Shown: positions 35,896 through 44,347 of the stretch, one piece after another
How the letters are laid out: every line of letters starts with the position of its first letter
Numbering within the stretch: position 1 is the first letter of the stretch
Source of the DNA: an uncultured Clostridia bacterium
GTDB taxonomy: Bacteria; Bacillota; Clostridia; Peptostreptococcales; Acidaminobacteraceae
Length of the DNA stretch: 64,000 nucleotides
Direction of reading: 5' to 3'
Assembly: GCA_927417275.1 (NCBI GenBank)
Contig: CAKMJV010000032.1
Span: forward strand, 28,731-92,730
Made by a program: the position numbers and the translations under genes
The notes under the pieces: generated by a model
Told to the model about the DNA's origin: nothing
Seen by the model: only the letters and a program-made list of their open reading frames with translations
Databases searched by the model: none

Positions 35896-36156
35896 CTATG
35901 CCTCAACTGTCTTTTTTGAAATCGAGGTCTTCACTGATACATGCTTTAAATGCCCAAGTTTGCCCGTAAGACTATTAATTTCATCCACTGTTCCCATAAC
36001 GATAATCGTGACGACAGAAATACCATGTTGATCAAAGGGAATTCCCGTTCGACCTTTAACGATGTTTCTAAACTCCGAGACGATTTCATTAAATCGCATT
36101 TGCGTCTCTGCTGGCGATTCTAAGATTACCCCGATAACCCCAATCTTTTTTTCCAT
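35896..36156 (-). CDS. TM1266-family iron-only hydrogenase system regulator
   Basis: 86 residues, ferredoxin-like NikR/ACT-type fold. Sequence KKIGVIGVILESPAETQMRF at the N-terminus and GRTGIPFDQHGISVVTIIVM in the middle are characteristic. The family is always linked to [FeFe]-hydrogenase maturases and is named a putative iron-only hydrogenase system regulator, but its mechanism is not established. The start is fixed by GGAGG five bases before the ATG; the longer frame lacks a ribosome site and reads through the leader hairpin. First gene of the maturation operon. Confidence 0.92.
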   Translation of the reverse strand: MEKKIGVIGVILESPAETQMRFNEIVSEFRNIVKGRTGIPFDQHGISVVTIIVMGTVDEINSLTGKLGHLKHVSVKTSISKKTVEA

Positions 36157-36327
36157 AAAAGCCTCCAAATAAAAAAACCTTCTCTCTGAGAAGGTTGATG
36201 GCAAATTGAAATAATCCCACATAGGGATTTATAACGTATTCGACCATGCCTTTCAACTCAGAGTATTCTTCATTGTTAGGTGGACATGTACTTATCACAA
36301 ACGAAAGAAACCTCGCGTTTATGATTC
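36157..36327 (-). promoter_or_regulatory. Leader of the hydrogenase-maturation operon with a terminator and a competing antiterminator pairing
   Basis: Read on the minus strand. A 10-bp 5' helix (36325-36316 with 36303-36294) stands at the very start of the transcript. A small hairpin (36229-36213, AATCCC/GGGATT) and an intrinsic terminator (arms 36196-36188 and 36184-36176, then seven T) follow, all before the TM1266-type gene. The upstream segment 36263-36249 (CTCTGAG then AAGG) is complementary to 36194-36184 (CCTTCTCAGAG), which includes the 5' arm and loop of the terminator, so the two structures exclude one another. A 69-codon GTG-started frame (36298-36089) also crosses the region and could act as a leader peptide. 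No known riboswitch class recognised. Confidence 0.6.
36176..36196 (-). terminator. Intrinsic terminator inside the hyd operon leader
   Basis: AACCTTCTC and GAGAAGGTT form a perfect 9-bp stem with a three-base loop, then TTTTTTT. It lies between the promoter and the first gene, so it must be read through for hyd expression. Confidence 0.8.
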
Positions 36328-36333
36328 GTTAAT

Positions 36334-36362
36334 AGTTTATCAATACAATTGCGTCTTGTCAA
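36334..36362 (-). promoter_or_regulatory. Sigma-A promoter of the hydrogenase-maturation operon
   Basis: TTGACA at 36362-36357 and TAAACT at 36339-36334 with exactly 17 bases between. The start would be near 36327, about 170 bases before the first ATG. Confidence 0.85.
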
Positions 36363-36369
36363 TATTTTA

Positions 36370-37065
36370 TCAAATACTCGTTTTCATTTTCTCAATATCA
36401 ATTAACTTAAATGAAGCTTTGTGAAAATCGATTAATCCTTCATCCTTCATTTTGCTAAGTTCTCTAGAAATTGATGGACGAGCAACATTAAAGAAGTCTG
36501 CAAGTTCATCTCGATTTAAAGGCAAACTGAAAATAGACAGACCTTGTTGACGATGCTGCTCAATCAAATAGGCGCATAGTTTACCACGCAAACTACGTAT
36601 GGAAAGATACTCAACTTTACGGTTGAGCATTAAAGCTTTTTTAGACATAATCTTAAGAATATTATCTATGAGTTTTTGATGATAATGGCACATTTTCTCA
36701 CATTGACTAATCACTTTTTCAGGAGAAACGAAAATGACCTCACAATCACTTTGAGCCGTTACGGTAGCTGGCCAAACTTTCTTGTCCGAAAAACTAACCA
36801 TTTCTCCAAACATTTCCCCTTTTTTAAGCACGGTCATGATGGTCCGATTGCCTGCGATGCTCTCTTTGGCAATAACGATTTCTCCCTCAACTACGATGCC
36901 AATCCCAAAAAAAGTTTCGCCAAAATTTGCGACGGTTACACCTTTTCTATACTTTTGTATACGCGGATTTAAACAATGTAACATCGATTGTATTTCTTCT
37001 CGATTTATTTGATTAAAAAGCGGTGATGCCTGCAATGCCTCTAAAACATTTTGCTCAATTTTCAT
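36370..37065 (-). CDS. Crp/Fnr-family transcriptional regulator
   Basis: 231 residues. Cyclic-nucleotide-binding-like beta barrel (about 10-130; VVEGEIVIAKES, GEMFGEMVSFSD), long dimer helix, and winged helix-turn-helix (LNRDELADFFNVARPSISRE, about 185-205). It lacks the N-terminal Cys cluster of Fnr, but has several scattered Cys (C-x-H region QCEKMCHYH, and GKLCAYL). GAGG precedes the ATG at 37065; the upstream Met of the longest frame lacks a site. Located immediately upstream of the hyd operon on the same strand, so it may control that operon, though this is inference. Confidence 0.88.
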   Translation of the reverse strand: MKIEQNVLEALQASPLFNQINREEIQSMLHCLNPRIQKYRKGVTVANFGETFFGIGIVVEGEIVIAKESIAGNRTIMTVLKKGEMFGEMVSFSDKKVWPATVTAQSDCEVIFVSPEKVISQCEKMCHYHQKLIDNILKIMSKKALMLNRKVEYLSIRSLRGKLCAYLIEQHRQQGLSIFSLPLNRDELADFFNVARPSISRELSKMKDEGLIDFHKASFKLIDIEKMKTSI

Positions 37066-37130
37066 AATTAACCTCACAGTATTTCATAATTTAAGCATAG
37101 CATGTTTTGTCGCGGTTATAAATACTTTTA

Positions 37131-37158
37131 AAAAAACCCCAAGCATCACGCTTGGGGT
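37131..37158 (-). terminator. Terminator after nhaC
   Basis: CCCCAAGC and GCTTGGGG with a five-base loop (37138-37157), followed on the minus strand by TTTTTT. Confidence 0.9.
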
Positions 37159-37187
37159 TTTGGATAATCCGATTGCTTAATTAAATC

Positions 37188-38576
37188 TTATGATTCTGCA
37201 CCTTCTACTTTTTCCATCGTAATACCAGTGAATCCGTAGAAAATAGATACAAATGGATTAATCAAGTTTAAGAAACAGTATGGTACGTAAGTCCATGGTG
37301 CAAGACCTAGTGTAGCGATCATAAATGCGCCACAAGTGTTCCACGGAATAAGCGCTGAAGTGAGTGTACCAGAATCTTCAAGTACACGTGATAGATTCTT
37401 AGGTGCCAACCCTCTTTTGTCATACGCATCTTTAAACATTCTACCTGGTATTACGATTGAAAGGTATTGATCGCCAGCAAGAATATTCATGCCAAGTGCT
37501 GTTAAAATCGTAGCTACAACCAATGAACCTGTAGATTTTGCAAATCCAAGAATTACATTTGCCAATGCTTCAAGCATGCCTGTTTTTTCCATAACGCCAC
37601 CAAATGTCATGGCACATAAAATTAATGAAATGGTCCACATCATGCTGTCAAGACCGCCTCGAGATAATAACTCATCTACAACTTCGATTCCTGTTGCAGA
37701 TTCATAACCATAATGAAGTGCACCCATAACGTCACCTAGAGAAGCGCCTTGCATCATCATAGCAACGAGACCACCAAGTATTGCACCACCAAATAAACCA
37801 GGAATTGCAGGTACTTTCATTACGACGATACCGATAACGATAACTGGAACGAGTAACAATAATGGGCTAATGGTAAATGCGCCTTGTAAGCCTTCATTAA
37901 ATTGATTGATAAGTGTATTATCTAATGCTTCACTTGTATAACCAAGTCCGATGATGGTAAACAAAATCGCAGCGATAATATAAGAAGGACCAGTCGTATA
38001 AATCATATGTTTAATATGATCAAATAATTTTGCGCCCGCCATAGCAGGTGCTAAGTTTGTAGTATCTGATAAAGGCGACATTTTATCCCCAAAATAAGCG
38101 CCTGAGATAATCGCACCACCGATAATCGGTGCAGGAATACCTAATGTACTTCCGATACCCATAAGTGCGATACCTACTGTACCAGCAGTTGTCCAAGATG
38201 ATCCTGTCGCTAATGAAACAACTGAACACATTAACAACGTTGCCAACAAGAAAATCTTTGGCGATAAAATTTTAAGGCCATAGAAAATCATAGAAGGTAC
38301 AACACCTGAAAGAATCCAAGTACCGATAACCATACCGATAATCATAAGTATGATAATAGCACCCATAGACATCTTGATCGTATCTACGATACCTTCTTCG
38401 ATGGTTGACCATTTGATTTTTAATACGAGCATACCAATAAGTGCTGCAAAAATTGCTGATGTAAATAAAGGAATGTGTGGATCAGCACCCGCTATACGTA
38501 TCGCATAGTAGAGTGAGCTGATTAAAAATATAACTGGAATAAGAGCAATCCATGGTGAAACTTTTTGTTTTTCCAT
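37188..38576 (-). CDS. nhaC: NhaC-family Na+/H+ antiporter
   Basis: 462 residues with 11-12 hydrophobic helices. NhaC hallmarks: GSSWTTAGTVGIALMGIG and ISGAYFGDKMSPLSDTTNLA, the ion-transport core of the family, and LTSALIPWNTCGAF near the C-terminus. Clostridial NhaC proteins may exchange sodium for protons or act as malate/lactate antiporters (MleN/YqkI type), which this sequence alone does not separate. GGGGGAAAT precedes the ATG. Monogenic; ends at a strong terminator. The GlnK/GlnL-like pair lies just upstream and might control it. Confidence 0.9.
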   Translation of the reverse strand: MEKQKVSPWIALIPVIFLISSLYYAIRIAGADPHIPLFTSAIFAALIGMLVLKIKWSTIEEGIVDTIKMSMGAIIILMIIGMVIGTWILSGVVPSMIFYGLKILSPKIFLLATLLMCSVVSLATGSSWTTAGTVGIALMGIGSTLGIPAPIIGGAIISGAYFGDKMSPLSDTTNLAPAMAGAKLFDHIKHMIYTTGPSYIIAAILFTIIGLGYTSEALDNTLINQFNEGLQGAFTISPLLLLVPVIVIGIVVMKVPAIPGLFGGAILGGLVAMMMQGASLGDVMGALHYGYESATGIEVVDELLSRGGLDSMMWTISLILCAMTFGGVMEKTGMLEALANVILGFAKSTGSLVVATILTALGMNILAGDQYLSIVIPGRMFKDAYDKRGLAPKNLSRVLEDSGTLTSALIPWNTCGAFMIATLGLAPWTYVPYCFLNLINPFVSIFYGFTGITMEKVEGAES

Positions 38577-38706
38577 TTTTAATTTCCCCCTTCTTTTTAT
38601 GGATTAGTTTTCCTAATCTTCATAGTGTTAATTATATTTAACGACTTCAAAATAAATTAAAATAATTCATAATAATACAAAATTATTACGAAATAACTTT
38701 TAATTT

Positions 38707-39561
38707 TTACATATCCTCTACAATTAAAATCAAATTATCCATAAATTTCTTAATATTGATTTTTCCCCCTGTGCTTTTCTTACCTCTAATGCACTCCATT
38801 TCTAATCGCACTTGATCAAAGTCAAAGAGTGTATTTGCATATTTAACAAAAGTTTCATTTAAATAATCTTCTATTCCTAAATTTGCGATATTACTTAGCC
38901 CTTTATTAATGGCTCTTCTGACACGTTGTTCCATGGCTTTCGGGTTTTCTGAAAGATCTCGACTTAAATCCTTAAGTTTTAAAGTCGATCGATCCGATTT
39001 TCCATGCATCACATGCATACATAACTTAATGATTTCTTCGCAGCCAACTTCACCGAGAATACCCAATCTCGAAAAAATCATTTTGAACTTTTTCTCAACA
39101 TCTTGTTCATTGCTTTGAAGATTCGGTTCATAAAACGACATCGTCGCACCATCTATAGACAATACTTGTCTGATTTTTTTTAAATTTGCTTCAAGTGTAA
39201 TTTGCTCGGTTAGATTAATAATCACTTGACGAATTTCTTTTTTATTAACGGGTTTGCTGATGAAAAAAGTAATGCCCTTGTCATAGGCATCCCCAACAAT
39301 TTTCTTAGATGAGACCTGTGAAATCATGATACATTTACTCTCAGGACACGTTCGTTTAAAACGCTCAACAAAAGTAATACCATCTAGTTCAGGCATTAAT
39401 AAATCCACGATAAGAATTTCTGGCTTTAGCAAACAAGCCTCATCTAAAGCGATTAGACTGTTATCGCAAGTGCCTACTATTTCGCCTAGTCCACTATCTA
39501 ATACGATTTCTTCAATCATTTTTATAACCGTCGTATCATCATCAACAATATAGATTTTCAT
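38707..39561 (-). CDS. Response regulator with YcbB domain (GlnL-like)
   Basis: 284 residues. Receiver domain 1-125 with acidic pocket (VDDD, 6-9), phosphoacceptor Asp 53 (ILIVDLLMPELDG) and conserved Lys (FFISKPVNKKE). C-terminal YcbB-type DNA-binding region about 165-284 (FSRLGILGEVGCEEIIKL, MEQRVRRAINKGLSNIANLG). This architecture is that of B. subtilis GlnL, which together with GlnK activates a glutaminase/glutamine transporter operon in response to glutamine. No such target genes are nearby; nhaC is the next gene downstream. 14 bases separate it from the kinase gene. Confidence 0.88.
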   Translation of the reverse strand: MKIYIVDDDTTVIKMIEEIVLDSGLGEIVGTCDNSLIALDEACLLKPEILIVDLLMPELDGITFVERFKRTCPESKCIMISQVSSKKIVGDAYDKGITFFISKPVNKKEIRQVIINLTEQITLEANLKKIRQVLSIDGATMSFYEPNLQSNEQDVEKKFKMIFSRLGILGEVGCEEIIKLCMHVMHGKSDRSTLKLKDLSRDLSENPKAMEQRVRRAINKGLSNIANLGIEDYLNETFVKYANTLFDFDQVRLEMECIRGKKSTGGKINIKKFMDNLILIVEDM

Positions 39562-39575
39562 CTAAGCCGCCTTTC

Positions 39576-40844
39576 TTACACCTTTATAATGGGTAATCTC
39601 ACATGGAAAACCGTACCAATTTCTAGTTCAGATGAAACGGTAATTTCACCATCAAAATATTTCTCAACGATGTCTTTTACCAATGTAAGTCCTATGCCTC
39701 GATTGGCATTGCCAGTAACATCATCGTATTTCGTTGAAAATCCCGGCTTAAATATAAACGCCATCGCATCTTCATGTATGCCTTTACCGGTATCACTTAT
39801 TATAAAGTAATGATGCGTGGCGTCTTCTGTATGCTTTAGTAAAACACATCCTTGACCTTCGATTGATTCTATGGCATTGTTTACCAAGTTCCGCAACACA
39901 GACATCAACATGCTGTGTTCTGTGATAAGCGATTGGCTGGCAATTTGACATTCAAAGCTGATTTTAGAATCGACCTTTTGTAACTCACGTGAGGTACTGA
40001 TCGTTAACATTTGTGCTAAATCTGCCAAGCTCAGTTGATCAAATGGCATCTCTTTATAAATAACCTCATCTATGCCTTCCATCACTCTAAAGTAATTCTT
40101 TTTAATCTCATGTACATTTTTAGCGATGTTCAGTGCCTTTGTTTTTCGCGCATCTGCATCTAAACGATCATAGGTTCGATATAGACTGAACGCTTCATCC
40201 ATAACGGATTCAACATGCTCCGTATTGTTTTTCAAAAAATATATTTCACTTCGTAAATGTGAAAGCAAATTTATTTGCAAGCGATATCGTTCTTCATGTT
40301 CTTCTTTTCTTAAAAACTGCTGATAATATTTGATGGCACTCACCAGCAAGATCGCGATGGTTCCGCGTATTATGGCAACCGTTAATAATGTCGGCATGAT
40401 GGTTGGAAACAGATAACGCTCTATTCCAAATCGAGAAATAAACTCCGCTGCATTGCCTAAAAAATCACCCATTAACGCCGCTAAGAAAAATGTAAATAAG
40501 GTCTTATGCGCATTTCTAAAATAAATCAGAGTAAACACCAAGCCATATGTTAAATCAAAATAGAGAAAGTTAAAATCCGCCCAAAAGGCATTTGCAAAAC
40601 CGCCATAGTAATAATATCCCGTTAAGGTTCTAAAAAGTAATCCCACCAAAGCGATAAAAATCGAAGTGTAAACTGGAACCAATTTTCGATCAAAAAAATA
40701 ATAAATTGGCAAAATCGCAACGGCAAGATTAATGGTATAGTCAAATGGAAAGATTTTTAAAAAAAAGCCTGATATAATCGCATCTACAAATGCGATTAGC
40801 AGCATTTTTTTCACGTGATTTTGATTAAGGTCTTCGAGGATCAT
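39576..40844 (-). CDS. Sensor histidine kinase (GlnK/YcbA-like)
   Basis: 422 residues. N-terminal membrane part with five to six helices (AFVDAIISGFFLKIFPFDY, FIALVGLLFRTLTGYYYY, LVFTLIYFRNA and others, about 12-180), then a short dimerisation helix (INLLSHLRSEIYFLKNN, His about 194 as likely phosphoacceptor) and a HATPase_c domain: LRNLVNNAIES (N box), ISDTGKGI (G1), FKPGFSTK, NRGIGLTLVKDI (G2). No extracytoplasmic sensor domain, so signal input is probably through the membrane helices or the cytoplasm. Upstream gene overlaps by four bases (ATGA). Confidence 0.88.
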   Translation of the reverse strand: MILEDLNQNHVKKMLLIAFVDAIISGFFLKIFPFDYTINLAVAILPIYYFFDRKLVPVYTSIFIALVGLLFRTLTGYYYYGGFANAFWADFNFLYFDLTYGLVFTLIYFRNAHKTLFTFFLAALMGDFLGNAAEFISRFGIERYLFPTIMPTLLTVAIIRGTIAILLVSAIKYYQQFLRKEEHEERYRLQINLLSHLRSEIYFLKNNTEHVESVMDEAFSLYRTYDRLDADARKTKALNIAKNVHEIKKNYFRVMEGIDEVIYKEMPFDQLSLADLAQMLTISTSRELQKVDSKISFECQIASQSLITEHSMLMSVLRNLVNNAIESIEGQGCVLLKHTEDATHHYFIISDTGKGIHEDAMAFIFKPGFSTKYDDVTGNANRGIGLTLVKDIVEKYFDGEITVSSELEIGTVFHVRLPIIKV

Positions 40845-41566
40845 GTGGATTTCTCCTTTAATATAAATGATAATACATCCTCATACTCAGTAAGCGCTAA
40901 CTTGCCAACATCAGAAAGACCGTATATGCCACGCGAAACCTTCTCAAACCATTTGAGATGGTTAGAAGCAAACATTGCACTTACCTTTTTACTCGATATT
41001 TCAATGGCTTCAAAGTCCTTTGCACGACAGGGTCCGTTCTGAGCAATATGATAAGCACATAATAAGCACATTTCTTTGTATCCAGTCATGATCTTTTGAC
41101 GTGTAGAACCCGCTTTATTAAAATTACTTTTTCTTTTATTAAACTCTTCAATCACTTTATATCGCCTACTGAGTTTCATTCTTTTGCTTTTTTCAAAATC
41201 AAAGGACTCTGGCTTAAGTATTTCGTATACAATGGGCGTTTCCGCTCTAAAATTTACTGTGAGCAGACCTAAATTTAGTCGCTTTAGTGTAAGCAGTGTT
41301 CGTTTGAAGCGCTTGGTCTCAACCGCTTTAAAATCATGGCATACAGCTATATATACCAAATCAGAAATGCTTTGCCTTTCAACGGCTTGATTGATGACTT
41401 CTAAATTTAGTTTAAGTTTAAGTTCTATCGCGATGATGCATTCACTCCCATACATGCCCATCATATCGATGCCCATCACTTCAGAATTCACATGACATCC
41501 TTGCAATTCTAGCCAGGCTTTTATGGGATCATTTAAATCGGTTTCTTTTATATGCACTCGAACCAT
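40841..41566 (-). CDS. DUF2161-like putative PD-(D/E)XK nuclease-fold protein
   Basis: 241 residues. The N-terminal half carries a nuclease-fold core: GIDMMGMYGSECIIAIELKL fits D-x(n)-E-x-K (Asp about 34, Glu 47, Lys 49), preceded by VKAWLELQG-like helix. The C-terminal half (about 155-241) resembles a winged helix (CLLCAYHIAQNGPCRAKDFE, RGIYGLSDVGKLAL). DUF2161 proteins have been proposed as restriction-like or phosphodiesterase enzymes; activity here is unknown. Its stop overlaps the start of the GlnK-like kinase gene, suggesting coexpression, which is unexpected. Confidence 0.7.
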   Translation of the reverse strand: MVRVHIKETDLNDPIKAWLELQGCHVNSEVMGIDMMGMYGSECIIAIELKLKLNLEVINQAVERQSISDLVYIAVCHDFKAVETKRFKRTLLTLKRLNLGLLTVNFRAETPIVYEILKPESFDFEKSKRMKLSRRYKVIEEFNKRKSNFNKAGSTRQKIMTGYKEMCLLCAYHIAQNGPCRAKDFEAIEISSKKVSAMFASNHLKWFEKVSRGIYGLSDVGKLALTEYEDVLSFILKEKST

Positions 41567-41647
41567 CCTTACAGTTTGCCTTTGACTCTATTTTAATCAA
41601 TATTTTGAATACTGTCTACTTCTGTTATCTCTACGCTTCAAATACAA

Positions 41648-41677
41648 ACGAGAGAGATAATAAATCATCTCTCTCGT
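41648..41677. terminator. Hairpin downstream of the GNAT gene
   Basis: ACGAGAGAGAT (41648-41658) pairs with ATCTCTCTCGT (41667-41677) in an 11-bp stem. The T run on the minus side is short, so strength is uncertain. Confidence 0.6.
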
Positions 41678-41683
41678 CACCTC

Positions 41684-42208
41684 TTAGTCCATAATTATCT
41701 TTTCTACATTAAGACGCCACCAAATCAAACCTCGATTTTCTTCATACTGCTCAAAACCAAGTTTTTTCAACAAGTTTTGAGAGGCGATATTATCCAGTTC
41801 TGTAGATGCGATAAAGGCTTTTAAATGATGGTCATTTAATGCCCACTCAAACAAAGCAGTTAACGCTTCGATGGTCAGTCCTTTGTTCCAATAAGGTTCA
41901 TCTGTGCCATAGCCCACTTCAACTTCACCCTTTTCATCAGGAGGACCCTTAAAGCAGATACCGCCTATGATTCTGTTTTCTTCAAGTAGTACCATTTCCC
42001 AACTGGTGTACCATAAGATATTTTCTGGATCATTTAGTGCTTGATAATGTGCTTCTCGAAACGCATACTGGGTTTCCCAATCAAGCGCATCTTGATGATG
42101 CACGACCCCTAAGTTTTCTTGAACCTGACCGTAATGATGCACATAATGGTATAAGTTTTCTAAATCTAAGGCGATTAAATGCATGCGCGGTGTCGATAAA
42201 GTGACCAT
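41684..42208 (-). CDS. GNAT-family N-acetyltransferase (RimJ/RimL type)
   Basis: 174 residues. GNAT fold with EVEVGYGTDEPYWNKGLTIE (strand beta-4 and the acetyl-CoA pyrophosphate loop, about 100-120) and DNIASQNLLKKLGFEQYEE (typical closing motif). N-terminal STPRMHLIALDLENL is the usual RimJ/RimL-like opening. Substrate unknown. It starts at the last base of the ferritin-like gene. Confidence 0.87.
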   Translation of the reverse strand: MVTLSTPRMHLIALDLENLYHYVHHYGQVQENLGVVHHQDALDWETQYAFREAHYQALNDPENILWYTSWEMVLLEENRIIGGICFKGPPDEKGEVEVGYGTDEPYWNKGLTIEALTALFEWALNDHHLKAFIASTELDNIASQNLLKKLGFEQYEENRGLIWWRLNVEKIIMD

Positions 42209-42699
42209 TAAAACGGTTCAAAACCCTGCTCGCCCCACCAGTCTTTTATTAAAGCATCGTACGCGCCAGAAAATTGCTCCAAATGTACTTTTTCCCACTT
42301 CGCGAGCACTTCAAATAGCTGCTTAGCTGCTTCAAAAGGCGTCTCTTCCATGGCTTTCTCATAGAATTTTACAGAAGCACGTTCCATTTCTATGCCAATT
42401 CCAAATACCGAAACTGCTAAACTTGCATTTTGGGATTGCAAATTCTCCCATTTGAATATTTGTGGACTCGGTGGATTTTCAATCATCGCTAAAGTCGATT
42501 GATCGGTTGGGTTACCACTTAATTTTTTAAAGGCATCTTTAAGCCAATCGATATGTTTAAGTTCTTCATTGGCTAATTGTAAAAAAGTCTTTTTTACTTC
42601 TTCATCCGTTGAACTGTATGCGGCCATTTTATAGAACTCATACCCTTCAACTTCATTTAAAATTGCCTGTTTAAATACTTCGATATCGCGTTTAATCAT
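42208..42699 (-). CDS. Ferritin-like (rubrerythrin-type) domain protein
   Basis: 163 residues, four-helix bundle. Candidate di-iron ligands: Glu in ILNEVEGYEFY (about 15-20), Glu and His in LANEELKHIDWL (E-x2-H), Glu in GIEMERASVKFYEKA, and Glu and His in KWEKVHLEQF. No rubredoxin domain, so it differs from classical rubrerythrin. Probably involved in peroxide or iron handling in an anaerobe. 11 bases downstream of pepA, upstream of the GNAT gene. Confidence 0.85.
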   Translation of the reverse strand: MIKRDIEVFKQAILNEVEGYEFYKMAAYSSTDEEVKKTFLQLANEELKHIDWLKDAFKKLSGNPTDQSTLAMIENPPSPQIFKWENLQSQNASLAVSVFGIGIEMERASVKFYEKAMEETPFEAAKQLFEVLAKWEKVHLEQFSGAYDALIKDWWGEQGFEPF

Positions 42700-42710
42700 A
42701 AGAAACCCCT

Positions 42711-44162
42711 CTATTTACTCATTTTTTTAGCAAGGTAAACAAGTGCTCTTGCGCCAGAACCCGTACCACCTTTTGAAAAGGCACCTACGGCTTTTTCTAT
42801 AAAAGCTGTCCCTGCTATATCAATATGTACCCAAGGGACGTCTTTTACAAACTCTCCAATAAAAATTCCTGCTGTAATCGTACCAGGTGAACCTGCAGAA
42901 TTGGTTAAATCTGCTTGCTCGTGTTTAACCAATGCCTTGTATTCATCAAATATTGGCATCCTCCATATTCTTTCATCTGCTTTCTCAAATGCTTTTTCAA
43001 CATGAGCATAAAAGTCATCATTGTTCGAAACCACTGGTGCAGCTTCAGAACCTAAACAATGAATCGCCGCGCCTGTTAAAGTGGCAATATCCAGTACAAA
43101 CGTCGCATTTTCTTTTTCTATGGCATAGGTTACAGCATCGATGAGTGTTAATCGCCCTTCAGCATCTGTGTTGCCGATAAAGATACTCTTACCACCCATA
43201 GACTGTATAATATCTCCAGGTTTATAACTATTGCCCGAAATCATGTTTTCACAAGCAGCGACAATCGCTATAATATTTACCTTAGGTTTTAACTTACCGA
43301 TGGCGCCCATGGCTGCGATTACTGCACTCGCTCCGCCCATGTCATCTTTCATATTTAGCATAGACGCTGTCGGTTTAACCGATAAACCACCCGAATCATA
43401 CGTAAGTCCTTTGCCTACATACGCAATGCGTTGGTCAGAACTTGGATTGCCCATATATCGCATAACGATGAGTTTAGGCGTATTTGTGGAAGCTTTTGCA
43501 ACGGCTAAAAAGGCGTGCATGCCCAACGCTTCAATTTCATTAAGCCCTTTGATTTCAACTTCAATATCCGTCTGATCCAAATGTTCTTTTGCAAGCAATG
43601 AAAGTTTCTCAGGTGTCATAACATTTGCAGGCATATTGGTTAAATGTCTAGAAAATACATTGGCTTCGCCCAATATTTTACCTTCATCAAATGCCACTTG
43701 ATCCATCTCAGAACCTTCTATCTCAATACGCTCTATGGTGGAAGGTTTTTTATCCGTTTTGTAGTCATCGAAAGCATATGCACTCATAATAAACACTTCA
43801 CCTAAGACACGTGCGATTTTTTTATCCATGCTACATACCGATAGAATGGCTTCGGTATAAACCCCTATCGCTTTAACTTTTTTAGATTTTAACTGTTTAT
43901 ATGCTTCTCCAAGTCCTTTTCTAAGTTTGCTTGTCGAGAATGTCGCTTCATTGCCAATGCCAACTAAAATAATCTCTTGAAAATTACCATGCTCTGATGT
44001 CGTCATCGCATAGGTTTCGCCGACTTTCCCTTCAAAAACGCCTTTTTCTTTTAACGTTGAAAGTGTTAAATTTCCGATTTTTTCATGCGACATATCTTCA
44101 CTTACACAACGTATCACACCGTCGAAAGATTTTATGTCCAGCTTTTTAACCAATTGAATCAT
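42711..44162 (-). CDS. pepA: Leucyl aminopeptidase PepA (M17)
   Basis: 483 residues, dizinc cytosolic aminopeptidase. Signatures: YVGKGLTYDSGGLSVKPTAS (Lys and Asp ligands, about 245-265), NMKDDMGGASAV (Asp ligand), and NTDAEGRLTLIDAVTYA (the M17 pattern, Asp, Glu and catalytic Arg). GGAGG before the ATG. First gene of a possible unit pepA, ferritin-like protein, GNAT. Confidence 0.95.
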   Translation of the reverse strand: MIQLVKKLDIKSFDGVIRCVSEDMSHEKIGNLTLSTLKEKGVFEGKVGETYAMTTSEHGNFQEIILVGIGNEATFSTSKLRKGLGEAYKQLKSKKVKAIGVYTEAILSVCSMDKKIARVLGEVFIMSAYAFDDYKTDKKPSTIERIEIEGSEMDQVAFDEGKILGEANVFSRHLTNMPANVMTPEKLSLLAKEHLDQTDIEVEIKGLNEIEALGMHAFLAVAKASTNTPKLIVMRYMGNPSSDQRIAYVGKGLTYDSGGLSVKPTASMLNMKDDMGGASAVIAAMGAIGKLKPKVNIIAIVAACENMISGNSYKPGDIIQSMGGKSIFIGNTDAEGRLTLIDAVTYAIEKENATFVLDIATLTGAAIHCLGSEAAPVVSNNDDFYAHVEKAFEKADERIWRMPIFDEYKALVKHEQADLTNSAGSPGTITAGIFIGEFVKDVPWVHIDIAGTAFIEKAVGAFSKGGTGSGARALVYLAKKMSK

Positions 44163-44347
44163 GTATGCCTCCTCAAGAATTCTTTTGTGACCCTAATGAT
44201 TTATTTTATCATACCCTAGAGACAGTTTAAATGCTTTATAAAAAAATTTATATGGGTTCATGAAAATAATCGACGAAAAATAGCATGCTTTCTATTATAA
44301 TAGAAGTGGATTTTACCTGATCCACACTACTTACGAATGAGGTTAAA

